64,000 nt of DNA from Paramesorhizobium deserti (lineage in GTDB: Bacteria; Pseudomonadota; Alphaproteobacteria; Rhizobiales; Rhizobiaceae), in the NCBI RefSeq assembly GCF_001558695.1, contig NZ_LNTU01000001.1:1-64000 (forward strand), written 5' to 3'. The translations under genes were made by a program, and so were the position numbers. Positions 17,977 through 26,636 of the stretch are shown here, in pieces (the first letter of the stretch is position 1; each line of letters starts with the position of its first letter). The notes under the pieces are model-generated. The model worked only from the letters and a program-made list of their open reading frames with translations. It was not told the origin of the DNA and did no database searches.

Positions 17977-18080
17977 ACATGCGAAAACCCTGTTATTTTT
18001 CGCCGTTCCTGTTCTTGAATTCGCGATTTTTCCGATCCGTTTTCCGGATTTTGAAGAAAAATCGCACCCTTTCGGGGTTG

Positions 18081-18347
18081 TCAGTGCGTCGTCATCCAGT
18101 CGCGAGCGGCGCGCAATGCGCTGGCAAGCTCCGTCTTGCTCATGGTGGCGGCAAGCTCGCTGCGCATCGTCGCGGCGCGGTCATTGCCCTTGATGGCAGC
18201 GATGTTGAACCATTTATGGGCCGTGACGACGTCGACGTCGCAGTCGCGTCCGGTGGCGTACATCATGCCCATTTCGAAAAGGATATCGGCTTGGGCCGAT
18301 GCGCCCATGGTGCCTTGTTCCGTTCCATGCAATTCATATCGTGCCAT
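18081..18347 (-). CDS. Short Sel1-repeat-like protein
   Basis: 88 residues. The segment ADILFEMGMMYATGRDCDVDVVTAHKWFNIAAIKGNDRA fits one Sel1-type TPR-like repeat of the kind that mediates protein contacts. There is no signal peptide. Small stand-alone versions are common in rhizobia and of unknown function. The start region reads MARYELHGTEQG. The 471 bp upstream, from 18348 to 18818, hold no recognisable gene; only the ACGT-type palindrome at 18742 stands out. Confidence 0.72.
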   Translation of the reverse strand: MARYELHGTEQGTMGASAQADILFEMGMMYATGRDCDVDVVTAHKWFNIAAIKGNDRAATMRSELAATMSKTELASALRAARDWMTTH

Positions 18348-18741
18348 TGCTCAACTCCTAAATCCCTGTTGCTGGAAGCCCCGGTATTTATTGGCTTATT
18401 TCACGCCGTCCCGGTGTTCTTCCGATGCTTTCGAGATTGCCAGAAAGGCTTGAAACGCCCGTTAAGCCCCATGATTAATGGCCGCCAAACAAAATCCGAA
18501 CGGGAGGTAAACTTCGGATTCCGTTAAACATCGCAATCCCGGTTTTGCGGGCTTTTGAAGAAAATTTGCATAAAATTGCCATGGTCGAAATCAACCCGAT
18601 GCTAACCAAGGATTCGGTTGGCCTCGCGGGATCCTGTTCATCCTCTCCCTCGCAACGGGCGATTTCAGTGGCCCGGACTTCGAAAAAATCTTATTTGCCA
18701 GCCGCCGAGACGGCTTCCGTTCGCGCCGGGTTTCATTTACT

Positions 18742-18757
18742 TTTACGTCCGCGTAAG
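18742..18757. promoter_or_regulatory. ACGT-type palindrome upstream of the DUF2147 gene
   Basis: TTTACGT-CC-GCGTAAG is an imperfect 7+2+7 palindrome 62 bases upstream of the DUF2147 start codon. It resembles in layout the palindrome in the ETF-QO promoter. A regulator-binding role is an inference. Confidence 0.35.
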
Positions 18758-18818
18758 GGGTGCTTGCGGCAGGAGGAGACGCTGCCGGGCTTTTTGCCCC
18801 GTGATCGGGAGGAATGAG

Positions 18819-19166
18819 ATGATCCGCAAAATGATGTTCGCAGCCGCCGCATTGACGCTCGCCGTCGGCCCCGCGCTTGCCCAGGAGCCGATCGTCGGCT
18901 CGTGGAAGCGCCCCAACGGCACCATCATCAAATATGAGCCCTGCGGCTCCGGTACCTTTTGCGGGACGGTGATGACGGGCGAATATAAGGGCAAGTCGAT
19001 CGGCTCGATGTCCGGCACCGGCGGCGCCTACAAGGGCAAGGTCAACAAGCTCGACGAGGGCAAGACCTATACGGGCAAGGCCAGCGTCAATGGCAACACC
19101 CTGTCGCTCTCGGGATGCGTCATGGGCGGCCTCATCTGCAAGAGCGAGAGCCTGGCGCGGCAGTAA
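18819..19166 (+). CDS. DUF2147 family exported protein
   Basis: 115 residues from the ATG at 18819, which follows GGGAGGAATGAG. A signal peptide ends at LAQ (about residue 21). The mature part has GSWKRPNGTIIKYEPC, FCGTVM, GKVNKLDEGKTYTGKA and LSLSGCVMGGLICKSE, typical of the DUF2147 fold of periplasmic proteins. Two cysteine pairs may form disulfides. The function is unknown; the family is common in alphaproteobacteria. It stands alone. Confidence 0.85.
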   Translation: MIRKMMFAAAALTLAVGPALAQEPIVGSWKRPNGTIIKYEPCGSGTFCGTVMTGEYKGKSIGSMSGTGGAYKGKVNKLDEGKTYTGKASVNGNTLSLSGCVMGGLICKSESLARQ

Positions 19167-19246
19167 AGCCGTGGTAACACCGCTACGGAGATCGCGTTGT
19201 GCGTGATGGCGCGATAGAGGGTGATCGCAAAAACAGAATCAGGGCT

Positions 19247-19276
19247 TCAGGGCCGTTGCCCAGGCAGCGGCCCTGA
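19247..19276 (-). terminator. Candidate terminator of the glutathione transferase gene
   Basis: TCAGGGCCG and CGGCCCTGA form a 9-bp perfect stem around a 12-base loop, ten bases after the minus-strand gene's stop. A TTCTGTTTTTG tract follows further on that strand. Confidence 0.6.
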
Positions 19277-19285
19277 TCACTTCTT

Positions 19286-19993
19286 TCAGCGCGCCTTCTG
19301 CCCGAAGAGGATCTTCTGGGCTTCCTTGTCATTGGCGAGATTTGATTTCTCGCGCTCTTCCTTGCCCAGTTCCAGGCCGCGCTTGACGGCAGGGCGTGCA
19401 GTGACCGTCTCGAACCAGCGCTTCAGATTAGGGAAATCCTCCAGCTTCTGGTCATAGTTCTTGTAGGCGCTGACCCAGCCTACGCAGGCGATATCGGCGA
19501 TGGAATATTCATCGGCCAGATAATCACGGCCCTCCAGGCGGCGGTTCATCACGCCGTAGAGGCGATTGACCTCATTGGTGTAGCGCTCGATGCCGTACTG
19601 GATCTTCTCCGGCGCATAGAGGCGGAAATGGCCTGCCTGACCGGACATCGGCCCGAGCCCGCCCATCTGCCACATCAGCCATTCCTCGGTTGCGACGCGC
19701 TTGCGCTCGTCGGCGGGATAGAACTTGCCGAACTTGCGCCCGAGATATTGCAGGATGGCGCCGGATTCGAACACCGAGATCGGCTCGCCGCCGGGCCCTT
19801 CCGGATCGATAATGGCGGGCATGCGGTTGTTCGGCGCGATCTTCAGGAAGTCCGGCTTGAACTGGTCGCCCTTGCCGATATTGACGTATTTGACCTCATA
19901 GGGAACGTCCAGCTCCTCCAGCATGATGCTGATCTTCCAGCCATTGGGCGTTGGCCAGTAATAGAGCTCGATCGGCTTTGTCTGCGTGGTCAT
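19286..19993 (-). CDS. Glutathione S-transferase family protein, YfcG/Nu-class-like
   Basis: The ATG at 19993 follows AGGAGATTCTC; an ATG 45 bases upstream is less likely. 235 residues: a thioredoxin-like domain (residues 5-90, with TPNGWKISIMLEEL and PNNRMPAIID) then a helical domain ending ADEYSIADIACVGWV and FPNLKRWFETVTARPAVKRG. The NGxK motif in place of a catalytic Tyr/Ser is typical of the YfcG/GstB group, glutathione-dependent disulfide reductases. It is cytoplasmic. Its role here could be thiol redox or stress protection; no partner gene is next to it. Confidence 0.87.
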   Translation of the reverse strand: MTTQTKPIELYYWPTPNGWKISIMLEELDVPYEVKYVNIGKGDQFKPDFLKIAPNNRMPAIIDPEGPGGEPISVFESGAILQYLGRKFGKFYPADERKRVATEEWLMWQMGGLGPMSGQAGHFRLYAPEKIQYGIERYTNEVNRLYGVMNRRLEGRDYLADEYSIADIACVGWVSAYKNYDQKLEDFPNLKRWFETVTARPAVKRGLELGKEEREKSNLANDKEAQKILFGQKAR

Positions 19994-20180
19994 GAGAATC
20001 TCCTGAAGATGAAGGGAGGACTGCTGTGAATCCGACATAACAGATACGGACGATCACCGGTACCGCAAGGGAGGTGGATTAATCTCACGTCAACGTGTTT
20101 GAACGGCAGATGAACGGCGCTCTCAGCATGCATTCAGCCGGGTTCTGATAGCTGTTGGACCATCGAACGAGGATCGTCCC

Positions 20181-20348
20181 ATGCTTCTGCGCCGCTTCAC
20201 CATTGTCAGCCTCTTTCTGATGGGCATTGCGATCCTGACGGGCAGCATCATCCACGAAGTCCGCAAGGCCAATGCGCAAAAACCCCTTTTCAATGTTTCG
20301 GAGGTCGCGCCCGCCGGCACAGGCAATGATTTGAGGATCGGCCAATGA
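20181..20348 (+). CDS. 55-residue single-span membrane peptide
   Basis: This short frame (MLLRRFTIVSLFLMGIAIL start) has a positively charged N-terminus, one hydrophobic segment of about 18 residues and a polar tail (HEVRKANAQKPLFN). It looks like a signal anchor or cleavable signal. Its TGA overlaps the start of the next small ORF (ATGA). No homologue is recognised. Codon choice fits the genome, but no strong ribosome site was seen (CGAACGAGGATCGTCCC precedes the ATG). Confidence 0.45.
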   Translation: MLLRRFTIVSLFLMGIAILTGSIIHEVRKANAQKPLFNVSEVAPAGTGNDLRIGQ

Positions 20349-20509
20349 CCAACATGTTCGCAGCCACCGCCATCTTGCTTCGCATGGCGCTCTTCACCGC
20401 CGTCGTCATCGGCCCAATCGGCCTCTTCACCGCCGTCCAGTCCGTCAAGGCACCCGGGATCAACGGCGTGGGCCTCGTGCTCTTCGTCAGCCTGCAGCGG
20501 GTCGGATAA
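20345..20509 (+). CDS. 54-residue membrane peptide overlapping the previous ORF
   Basis: The frame starts within the previous stop (ATGA) and codes for a peptide with two hydrophobic stretches (FAATAILLRMALFTAVVIG and GVGLVLFVSL). It is too short for confident assignment. The 4-base overlap, and the fact that both ORFs have a plausible membrane peptide composition, suggest that they are translated together. AMP nucleosidase starts 62 bases downstream. Confidence 0.42.
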   Translation: MTNMFAATAILLRMALFTAVVIGPIGLFTAVQSVKAPGINGVGLVLFVSLQRVG

Positions 20510-20570
20510 GCTTTTGTGACGCGGCTCCCTGCCCCCTCCCAAGGCGGCAAAGTCTTCCATATAATGGGCC

Positions 20571-22073
20571 ATGGAAAATCGAATCGGCCATCTGCATCAT
20601 TCCGGCATCCACACGCCGCCCCACCAGGAACCCGAGCAATTCACCGATGCCCGCGCGGCGGTGGACGCGCTGCGCGCACTCTACGACCGCAACACCGCGT
20701 TCCTGCGCAATGCATTCGAGAAGGTTGCCCGCAAGGAGATCGAGGCGGAGCGTTTCCGCGCCTATTATCCCGAGCTGCGCATCTCGACATCGAGCTTCGC
20801 CCATGTCGACAGCCGTCTTGCCTTCGGCCATGTCTCGAGCCCCGGCGAATATTCGACGACGGTCACCCGTCCCGATCTCTTCGACAATTATCTCAGCGAG
20901 CAGATCAGGCTCCTGATCCGCAATCACGGCGTGCCGGTCACGGTGCAGGAATCGCTCGTGCCGATCCCCATCCATTTCGCCTTTCTCGAGGGAACCTATA
21001 TCGACGCGTCGGTGGCGGACGCCTTTTCGAGGCCCTTGCGTGATCTCTTCGATGTGCCTGATCTGACGGCGACGGACGACCGCATCGTCAATGGCGATTA
21101 CGAGCTCGCCCCCGGCGAGGCCATGCCGCTTTCGCCCTTCACTGGCCAGCGCGTCGACTATTCGCTGCACCGGCTGTCGCACTATACGGCGACGAGCCCG
21201 GCGCAGTTCCAGAACTTCGTCCTCTTCACCAACTACCAGTTCTATATCGACGAGTTCTGCGCCTATGCGCGCGAACTGATGGCGCAGGGCGGCGGCGGAT
21301 ATGAGAAATTCGTCGAGCCCGGCAATCTCGTCACCCTCGCCGGGGACGATGCGCCGTCGATAGGCATTCCGCTGCAGCGCCTGCCGCAGATGCCCGCCTA
21401 TCATCTGGCGCGGCCCGACAAATCGGGCATCACCATGGTCAATATCGGCGTCGGCCCCTCCAACGCCAAGACGATCACCGACCATATCGCCGTGCTTCGG
21501 CCCCATGCCTGGCTGATGCTTGGCCATTGCGCGGGCCTGCGCAACAGCCAGGCGCTGGGCGACTATGTGCTGGCGCATGCCTATGTGCGCGAGGACCATG
21601 TGCTCGACGACGATCTGCCGGTCTGGGTGCCGGTGCCGGCGCTCGCCGAAGTGCAGGTGGCGCTGGAAGAGGCGGTGGAGGAGATCACCGGCCTTGAAGG
21701 CTACGATTTGAAGCGGATCATGCGCACCGGCACGGTCGCCACCATCGACAACCGCAATTGGGAACTGCGCGACCAGCGCGGGCCGGTGCAGCGCCTTTCG
21801 CAATCACGCGCCGTGGCGCTCGATATGGAATCGGCAACCATCGCGGCCAACGGGTTCCGCTTCCGCGTACCCTACGGTACGCTGCTCTGCGTTTCCGACA
21901 AGCCGCTGCATGGCGAGCTGAAACTGCCGGGGATGGCGACCGAGTTCTACAAGCGCCAGGTCGCGCAGCATCTGCGCATCGGCGTCCGCGCGCTGGAGAA
22001 GCTGCGGGCCATGCCGCCGGAACGGCTGCATTCGCGCAAGCTCAGAAGCTTTTTCGAGACGGCATTCCAATAA
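20571..22073 (+). CDS. amn: AMP nucleosidase
   Basis: 500 residues, normal for the enzyme that splits AMP to adenine and ribose 5-phosphate. The N-terminal AMP nucleosidase-specific domain (about 1-175) contains YYPELRISTSSFAHVDSRLA. The C-terminal phosphorylase-like domain has NIGVGPSNAKTITDHIAVLRP, MLGHCAGLRNSQALGDYVLA, and the conserved VALDMESATIAANGFRFRVP. It regulates adenylate levels and purine salvage in the cytoplasm. Start choice follows family length. The preceding small ORFs may share its transcript. Confidence 0.92.
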   Translation: MENRIGHLHHSGIHTPPHQEPEQFTDARAAVDALRALYDRNTAFLRNAFEKVARKEIEAERFRAYYPELRISTSSFAHVDSRLAFGHVSSPGEYSTTVTRPDLFDNYLSEQIRLLIRNHGVPVTVQESLVPIPIHFAFLEGTYIDASVADAFSRPLRDLFDVPDLTATDDRIVNGDYELAPGEAMPLSPFTGQRVDYSLHRLSHYTATSPAQFQNFVLFTNYQFYIDEFCAYARELMAQGGGGYEKFVEPGNLVTLAGDDAPSIGIPLQRLPQMPAYHLARPDKSGITMVNIGVGPSNAKTITDHIAVLRPHAWLMLGHCAGLRNSQALGDYVLAHAYVREDHVLDDDLPVWVPVPALAEVQVALEEAVEEITGLEGYDLKRIMRTGTVATIDNRNWELRDQRGPVQRLSQSRAVALDMESATIAANGFRFRVPYGTLLCVSDKPLHGELKLPGMATEFYKRQVAQHLRIGVRALEKLRAMPPERLHSRKLRSFFETAFQ

Positions 22074-22348
22074 GGCCGGGGCCACTTGCCCCTTATCGAC
22101 TTCCAGCTCGCTGGAAGGTCGCGTCATAAAGGCCCGGGATCGAATAACGACCCCGCACCAGAGCGCCCGGCTTCTCTTCTCGCGTCAGACAACGGTGCTC
22201 ATCGGCTGCAGTACAAACAAGAGTAGAAAAATATCCATAACATACTTCCAGACACCCAATTATGGTTGAATTATACTTCCGAAAAACTTACGAATAAAAA
22301 TTCTTCAGTGCGAGTTCTCCTTCCATCCAAAGACCAGAGGACAGCGTC

Positions 22349-23410
22349 ATGGAATCTGCCATTCCTCCGCACCTTCGTTGCCCCCGCACGCTTTCGCGCC
22401 GTATCGCAGATGACTATCAGCCGCCATTTCCGATGTGGGTTGCCCGTGCCAGCGAAGATCTCCGCCAGGTCGTGATGGCTTATCTGGGCGTGCAGTTCCA
22501 GGGAGAGGAAAAGCGGGATCGCGCCCTTGCGGGTCTGCGCCGCATCGTGGCGGATTTTGCGCTCGAGGATGGGCCGGACCATCATGACCTGACCGAACAC
22601 CGGGATGCGCAGGGATATGGCAATCTGATCGCGCTCGCCTACTGGCGTGATCCTTCAGCCCACCGGCGCTGGCTTTCCTCACCGGCGGTGTCCGACTGGT
22701 GGACGTCGCAGGATAGGCTCGAGGACGGCATCGGCTATTTCCGTGAAATCGTGGCTCCATGCGTCGACCAGTTCGAGACGCTCTATGCATTCACGAACGA
22801 TTTTCCAGGCGTCGGCTCGATCATGAACGGTGCAAGCGATGCCATCCAGGAGCATGGCTATTGGGGTTCGATGCGGGATCGCTTCCCGCTGTCGCAAACC
22901 GACCGGATGCAGCCGAAGGGCCGGCTCAGGATCGTGGCGGGCGATCCGCATGAAGGCGGCCGTGTCCTCGTGGAAGGCCACGACGCCCTTGCGCTGATCC
23001 GCTCAGGCCAGGATTGGGCGGATACGGATGGCGAGGAGCGGCACCTCTATCTCGAGGAGATCGAGCCGACATTGCGGTCAGGCATGGACTTCCTGCGTGA
23101 CCATGGCCATGACATCGGCTGCTACAGCAACCGCTACGTCCGCTATATCGATCTCGACGGCAATCCGATCGAAAAGAGCTACAATATCGGCCATTGGCGA
23201 TCACTGGATCTTCTGGAGCGCTGGGCGGAGTCGCATCCGACCCATTTGAGAATCTTCGTCACGTTCTTCCGGGTCGCGGCCAAGCTGTCCAAGCTTCGGC
23301 TATACCACGAGGTATCCGTGTTCGACGCCGGCCATCAGACATATGAATATGTGAACTGCCACCCGCAAACCGGCATGATGCGCGATGCGGTGACCGCGCC
23401 TGCCGGATAG
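22349..23410 (+). CDS. Haem-containing aldoxime dehydratase (OxdB/OxdRE-like)
   Basis: 353 residues that match the haem-dependent aldoxime dehydratase family (PF13816), which converts aldoximes to nitriles. Family landmarks include SIMNGASDAIQEHGYWGSMRDR near residue 160-180, RYVRYIDLDGNP, the proximal haem ligand His in RLYHEVSV (about residue 315) and the distal His in NCHPQTGM (about 336). These His positions are from known Oxd structures. The usual partner genes, a nitrilase or nitrile hydratase, and a regulator, are not present on either side. The upstream 275 bp are AT-rich, consistent with a promoter or acquired gene. Confidence 0.85.
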   Translation: MESAIPPHLRCPRTLSRRIADDYQPPFPMWVARASEDLRQVVMAYLGVQFQGEEKRDRALAGLRRIVADFALEDGPDHHDLTEHRDAQGYGNLIALAYWRDPSAHRRWLSSPAVSDWWTSQDRLEDGIGYFREIVAPCVDQFETLYAFTNDFPGVGSIMNGASDAIQEHGYWGSMRDRFPLSQTDRMQPKGRLRIVAGDPHEGGRVLVEGHDALALIRSGQDWADTDGEERHLYLEEIEPTLRSGMDFLRDHGHDIGCYSNRYVRYIDLDGNPIEKSYNIGHWRSLDLLERWAESHPTHLRIFVTFFRVAAKLSKLRLYHEVSVFDAGHQTYEYVNCHPQTGMMRDAVTAPAG

Positions 23411-23559
23411 AGATTTGCGTTGACGAGATATACGCCCATGGCCGACAGTGCTTTCGGGCGGCGGCACCGTCATTGATCTCACCGCCATCATAAACGCCAA
23501 ATGGTTCTTAAACAGATCTTGGTCATGACCGGGCCGCAATCGCATCCTTACTGCGTGAC

Positions 23560-24567
23560 ATGACCGACAGGAAGAAACCATCCCCTTTCGCCTGGCTGCT
23601 TCTGGCAGCGGCGCTTCTGCTTTCCCTGCCGCTGGTGCTGGGTTTTCTCAGCCATCTCCATCCGGCCCTAGACAGCTTCGCCCATCTGCGGGCCCATTTG
23701 GCGGTCTCGATGGGCCTCTTGGCCCTGCCCCTGCTCTTCACCGCCCTGTGGCGGGAGGCGGCGATGATCCTGCTTCTCGCCCTGACGGCCTTTGCAACGA
23801 CGCTCAGCGCGATGCAGGGGCTGCTGACGGGTGCTACGAGCGTCCGGGCGGCGAGCGACGGCCAATCGCTTTACAGCCTCCTGCAGCTCAATCTGCGCTA
23901 CAACAACCGGGAATCGGCCGAGGTGCTGCGGCTGATCGCGCGCGAGAAGCCCGATATCATCACCCTGCAGGAAGTATCGACGGAGTGGGAACCGAAGCTG
24001 AAAATGCTGGAGGCGAGCTATCCCCACCGTCAGCGTTGCGGGGAAGGCCCCTTCGCATGGAGCGTGGATATTCTCTCGCGCCGCCCCTTCGCCGAGGGCA
24101 GCCAGTCGGGATGCGTCGGCAACGGGGTGATGGCGTTCGCGCGCTTCGATTTCGGCGGCGCGCCCGTTTCCGTCGTCGCGCTGCACCTTTCATGGCCCTG
24201 GCCGTTCAGTCAGCCGAGGCAGATCGATTTCGTGCTGCCGCACCTGGCACGGCTGGACGCGCCCCTGCTGATCGCGGGCGATTTCAACGCCGTTCCCTGG
24301 AGCAATGCCATGCGGCGGATCGAGGCGGCTTCCGGCACGCATCATGTGTCGGGGATAGGGCCGAGCTGGCTGCATTGGGCGCTGCCCGCCGATGTCATAC
24401 GCTATGCCGGCCTGCCCATCGACCAGGTGCTGGCGAGCGACGGCATCGATATCGCCCGGATTGCAACGCTCGGGCCCGTCGGCTCCGACCATCTGCCGGT
24501 GCGGCTCGACTTCTCCGTCCCGCCACCGCCGCGAGCGCCTGAAGGTATGCAGACGGTGATGAATTGA
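23560..24567 (+). CDS. Endonuclease/exonuclease/phosphatase family membrane protein
   Basis: 335 residues. Three hydrophobic segments in the first 90 residues form a membrane anchor. An EEP domain follows, starting LLQLNLRYNN, with DIITLQEVST (metal-binding Glu), AGDFNAVPWS (Asp, Asn) and GSDHLPVRLDF (Asp-His pair) near the end. Such anchored proteins often hydrolyse phosphodiesters outside the membrane; the substrate is unknown. A hairpin made of a collapsed type-2 repeat follows 42 bases after the stop. Confidence 0.87.
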   Translation: MTDRKKPSPFAWLLLAAALLLSLPLVLGFLSHLHPALDSFAHLRAHLAVSMGLLALPLLFTALWREAAMILLLALTAFATTLSAMQGLLTGATSVRAASDGQSLYSLLQLNLRYNNRESAEVLRLIAREKPDIITLQEVSTEWEPKLKMLEASYPHRQRCGEGPFAWSVDILSRRPFAEGSQSGCVGNGVMAFARFDFGGAPVSVVALHLSWPWPFSQPRQIDFVLPHLARLDAPLLIAGDFNAVPWSNAMRRIEAASGTHHVSGIGPSWLHWALPADVIRYAGLPIDQVLASDGIDIARIATLGPVGSDHLPVRLDFSVPPPPRAPEGMQTVMN

Positions 24568-24608
24568 GGGGTTTGGCGTCACCAACCAAGTTGGGCGCGC
24601 TTCTTCTC

Positions 24609-24640
24609 ACCCCCCTCTGGCTGCCGGCCAGAGGGGGGGT
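24609..24640. repeat. Collapsed type-2 repeat, strong hairpin
   Basis: ACCCCCCTCTGGC, five bases, then GCCAGAGGGGGGGT. This looks like both termini of a type-2 repeat joined after loss of the interior. It can also function as a transcription terminator between the EEP gene and ETF-QO. Confidence 0.7.
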
Positions 24641-24657
24641 GCTATTGCGACATCCCT

Positions 24658-24765
24658 CACATATTCACATAGACCGGTCCTTCGCCGGCATCTTTTCAAC
24701 GGCGGTCGAGACGGACACGGTCTATGTGAACATTACATATTCACATAGACCGGTCCTTCGCCGCC
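24658..24765. repeat. Direct/inverted/direct copies of the ETF-QO 3' end
   Basis: The 13-mer TTCACATAGACCG occurs at 24664 and 24740 and its complement at 24718. The direct copies extend to about 28 bases (ACATATTCACATAGACCGG...TCCTTCGCCG). One copy is the end of the ETF-QO coding sequence. The inverted neighbour forms a perfect 13-bp hairpin (24718-24730 with 24740-24752) that includes the stop codon. Confidence 0.85.
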
Positions 24766-26400
24766 TTGTGGCGGGACCCAGTTGATGTTCTGGTTCGGGT
24801 CCTTGATATCGCAGGTCTTGCAGTGGACGCAGTTCTGCGCGTTGATGACGAAGACGTCATTGCCGTCCTGCTTCACCCACTCATAAACCCCCGCCGGGCA
24901 ATAGCGCTGCGACGGGCCGGCATAGACGTCGAGTTCCGAGGTCTTCTGCAGCTCCATGTTCTTCACCTGAAGATGGACCGGCTGGTCCTCCTCATGGTTG
25001 GTGTTGGAGAGGAACACCGAGGAGAGGCGGTCGAAGGTCAGGACGCCGTCGGGCTTGGGATAATCGATCTTCTGCGCCTCGGCCGCCGGCTCCAGCGTCT
25101 TGTAATCAGGCTTGCCGTGCTTCATCGTGCCGAAGGGCGACCAGCCGCCGGTCAGCGTGTTGATCCACATGTCGAGGCCGCCGAGCGAGACGCCGAGTAC
25201 CGTGCCGAGCTTCGACCAGAGCGGCTTGACGTTGCGGACCTTCTTCAGGTCCTTGCCGATGTCGCTGCCGCGCCATGCTTCCTCATAAGACGATATCTCG
25301 TCATGGGCGCGGCCGGCGGCGATGGCGTCCGCCACATGCTCGGCCGCCAGCATGCCCGAGAGCACCGCATTATGCGATCCCTTGATGCGCGGCACGTTGA
25401 CGAAGCCGGCCGAGCAGCCGATCAGCGCGCCGCCGGGGAAGGAAAGCTTCGGCACCGACTGGAAGCCGCCCTCGGTGATGGCGCGCGCGCCGTAGGAGAG
25501 CCGCTTGCCGCCCTCGAAGGTGCCGCGGATCGCCGGGTGCGTCTTGAAGCGCTGGAACTCCTCGAAGGGCGAGAGATAGGGGTTCTTGTAGTTCAGATGG
25601 ACGACGAAGCCGACGGCCACCAGATTGTCCTCGAGATGATAGAGGAACGAGCCGCCGCCGGTCTTCATATCCAGCGGCCAGCCGAAGGAATGCTGCACCA
25701 GGCCGGGCTTGTGTTTGGAAGGATCGACCTGCCAGAGCTCCTTCAGGCCGATGCCGAACTTGGCCGGCTGCCTGCCCTCGTCGAGCTTGAACTTGGCGAT
25801 CAGCTGCTTCGCGAGAGACCCGCGCACGCCTTCGCCGATCAGCACATATTTGCCAAGAAGCGCCATGCCACGCGTATAACCGGGGCCGGGTTCGCCGTTC
25901 TTCTCGATACCCATATCGCCGGTGGCGACGCCGATCACCGCGCCATGATCGTCATAGAGCACTTCGGTTGCGGCAAAGCCCGGATAGATCTCGACGCCCA
26001 GCGCTTCCGCCCTGGTGGCGAGCCAGCGGCAGACATTGCCGAGCGAGACGATGTAATTGCCGTGATTGTTCATCAAGGGCGGCATCAGGAAATTCGGCAG
26101 GCGGACCGATCCAGCGGGGCCGAGCACCAGGAAATGGTCGTCGGTAACCGGCGTCTTGAAAGGATGGTCGCCATCCTCGCGCCAGTCGGGGATGAGCCTG
26201 TCGATTCCGATCGGATCGACAACGGCGCCGGAAAGGATATGCGCGCCGACCTCGCCGCCCTTCTCAAGCACGACGACGGAGAGATCGGGATTGACCTGCT
26301 TCAAGCGGATCGCCGCCGCCAGGCCCGCCGGTCCTGCCCCGACGATGACCACGTCGAATTCCATGCTCTCGCGTTCAGGAAGCTCGTTCGCCTCGCTCAT
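24733..26400 (-). CDS. Electron transfer flavoprotein-ubiquinone oxidoreductase
   Basis: 555 residues. The N-terminal FAD-binding Rossmann motif VIVGAGPAGLAAAIRL lies near residue 15. The middle holds the ubiquinone and membrane-binding region (GGFQSVPKLSFPGGALIGCSAGFVN). The C-terminal 4Fe-4S cluster site is indicated by RYCPAGVYEW and QNCVHCKTCDI. The enzyme passes electrons from ETF, reduced by acyl-CoA dehydrogenases such as Ivd, to the quinone pool at the inner membrane. The promoter at about 26524-26552 contains an ACGT palindrome. The gene is monocistronic. Confidence 0.96.
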   Translation of the reverse strand: MSEANELPERESMEFDVVIVGAGPAGLAAAIRLKQVNPDLSVVVLEKGGEVGAHILSGAVVDPIGIDRLIPDWREDGDHPFKTPVTDDHFLVLGPAGSVRLPNFLMPPLMNNHGNYIVSLGNVCRWLATRAEALGVEIYPGFAATEVLYDDHGAVIGVATGDMGIEKNGEPGPGYTRGMALLGKYVLIGEGVRGSLAKQLIAKFKLDEGRQPAKFGIGLKELWQVDPSKHKPGLVQHSFGWPLDMKTGGGSFLYHLEDNLVAVGFVVHLNYKNPYLSPFEEFQRFKTHPAIRGTFEGGKRLSYGARAITEGGFQSVPKLSFPGGALIGCSAGFVNVPRIKGSHNAVLSGMLAAEHVADAIAAGRAHDEISSYEEAWRGSDIGKDLKKVRNVKPLWSKLGTVLGVSLGGLDMWINTLTGGWSPFGTMKHGKPDYKTLEPAAEAQKIDYPKPDGVLTFDRLSSVFLSNTNHEEDQPVHLQVKNMELQKTSELDVYAGPSQRYCPAGVYEWVKQDGNDVFVINAQNCVHCKTCDIKDPNQNINWVPPQGGEGPVYVNM

Positions 26401-26523
26401 TCATTCCTCCGTGGCAGCCTGTTCCCGCGACCGTTCTTGGTGATAGTGTCACCCTACCGTGTTACAGAGTTGCGCGGCAGGTCATATGCGGCCAATTGTC
26501 CGGGTCAATACGACATCGGGACT

Positions 26524-26552
26524 TTATTATTTTACCTTAACGTAAACGTCAA
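26524..26552 (-). promoter_or_regulatory. ETF-QO promoter with ACGT palindrome (LiuR-like operator?)
   Basis: On the minus strand, a -35 box TTGACG (26552-26547), a 17-bp spacer and TAATAA (26529-26524) form a sigma-70-like promoter about 124 bases upstream of the ETF-QO ATG. The palindrome TTAACGT-AA-ACGTCAA (26537-26552) overlaps the -35 box and spacer. It resembles binding sites described for MerR-family LiuR regulators of branched-chain catabolism, but from memory only. Confidence 0.5.
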
Positions 26553-26636
26553 TAATCGAGTGGTTTTTCGAAGCTGCCCTTGCAATGGACTGTGCAATTT
26601 GCCACGTCATTCCTGTCAGCTTTGACGTCTCAAGTT

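Noticed and set aside
18545-18817. 90-codon plus-strand frame before the DUF2147 gene
   Set aside because: No ribosome site, no domain and low-complexity Ser/Arg composition; it overlaps the likely promoter region of the next gene.
20487-21803. 438-codon minus-strand frame opposite amn
   Set aside because: Shadow of the AMP nucleosidase gene.
24766-26625. 619-codon open frame on the plus strand opposite ETF-QO
   Set aside because: Antisense shadow of a strongly conserved gene in high-GC DNA; its composition (Asp, Arg, Gly, His rich) has no recognisable domain.
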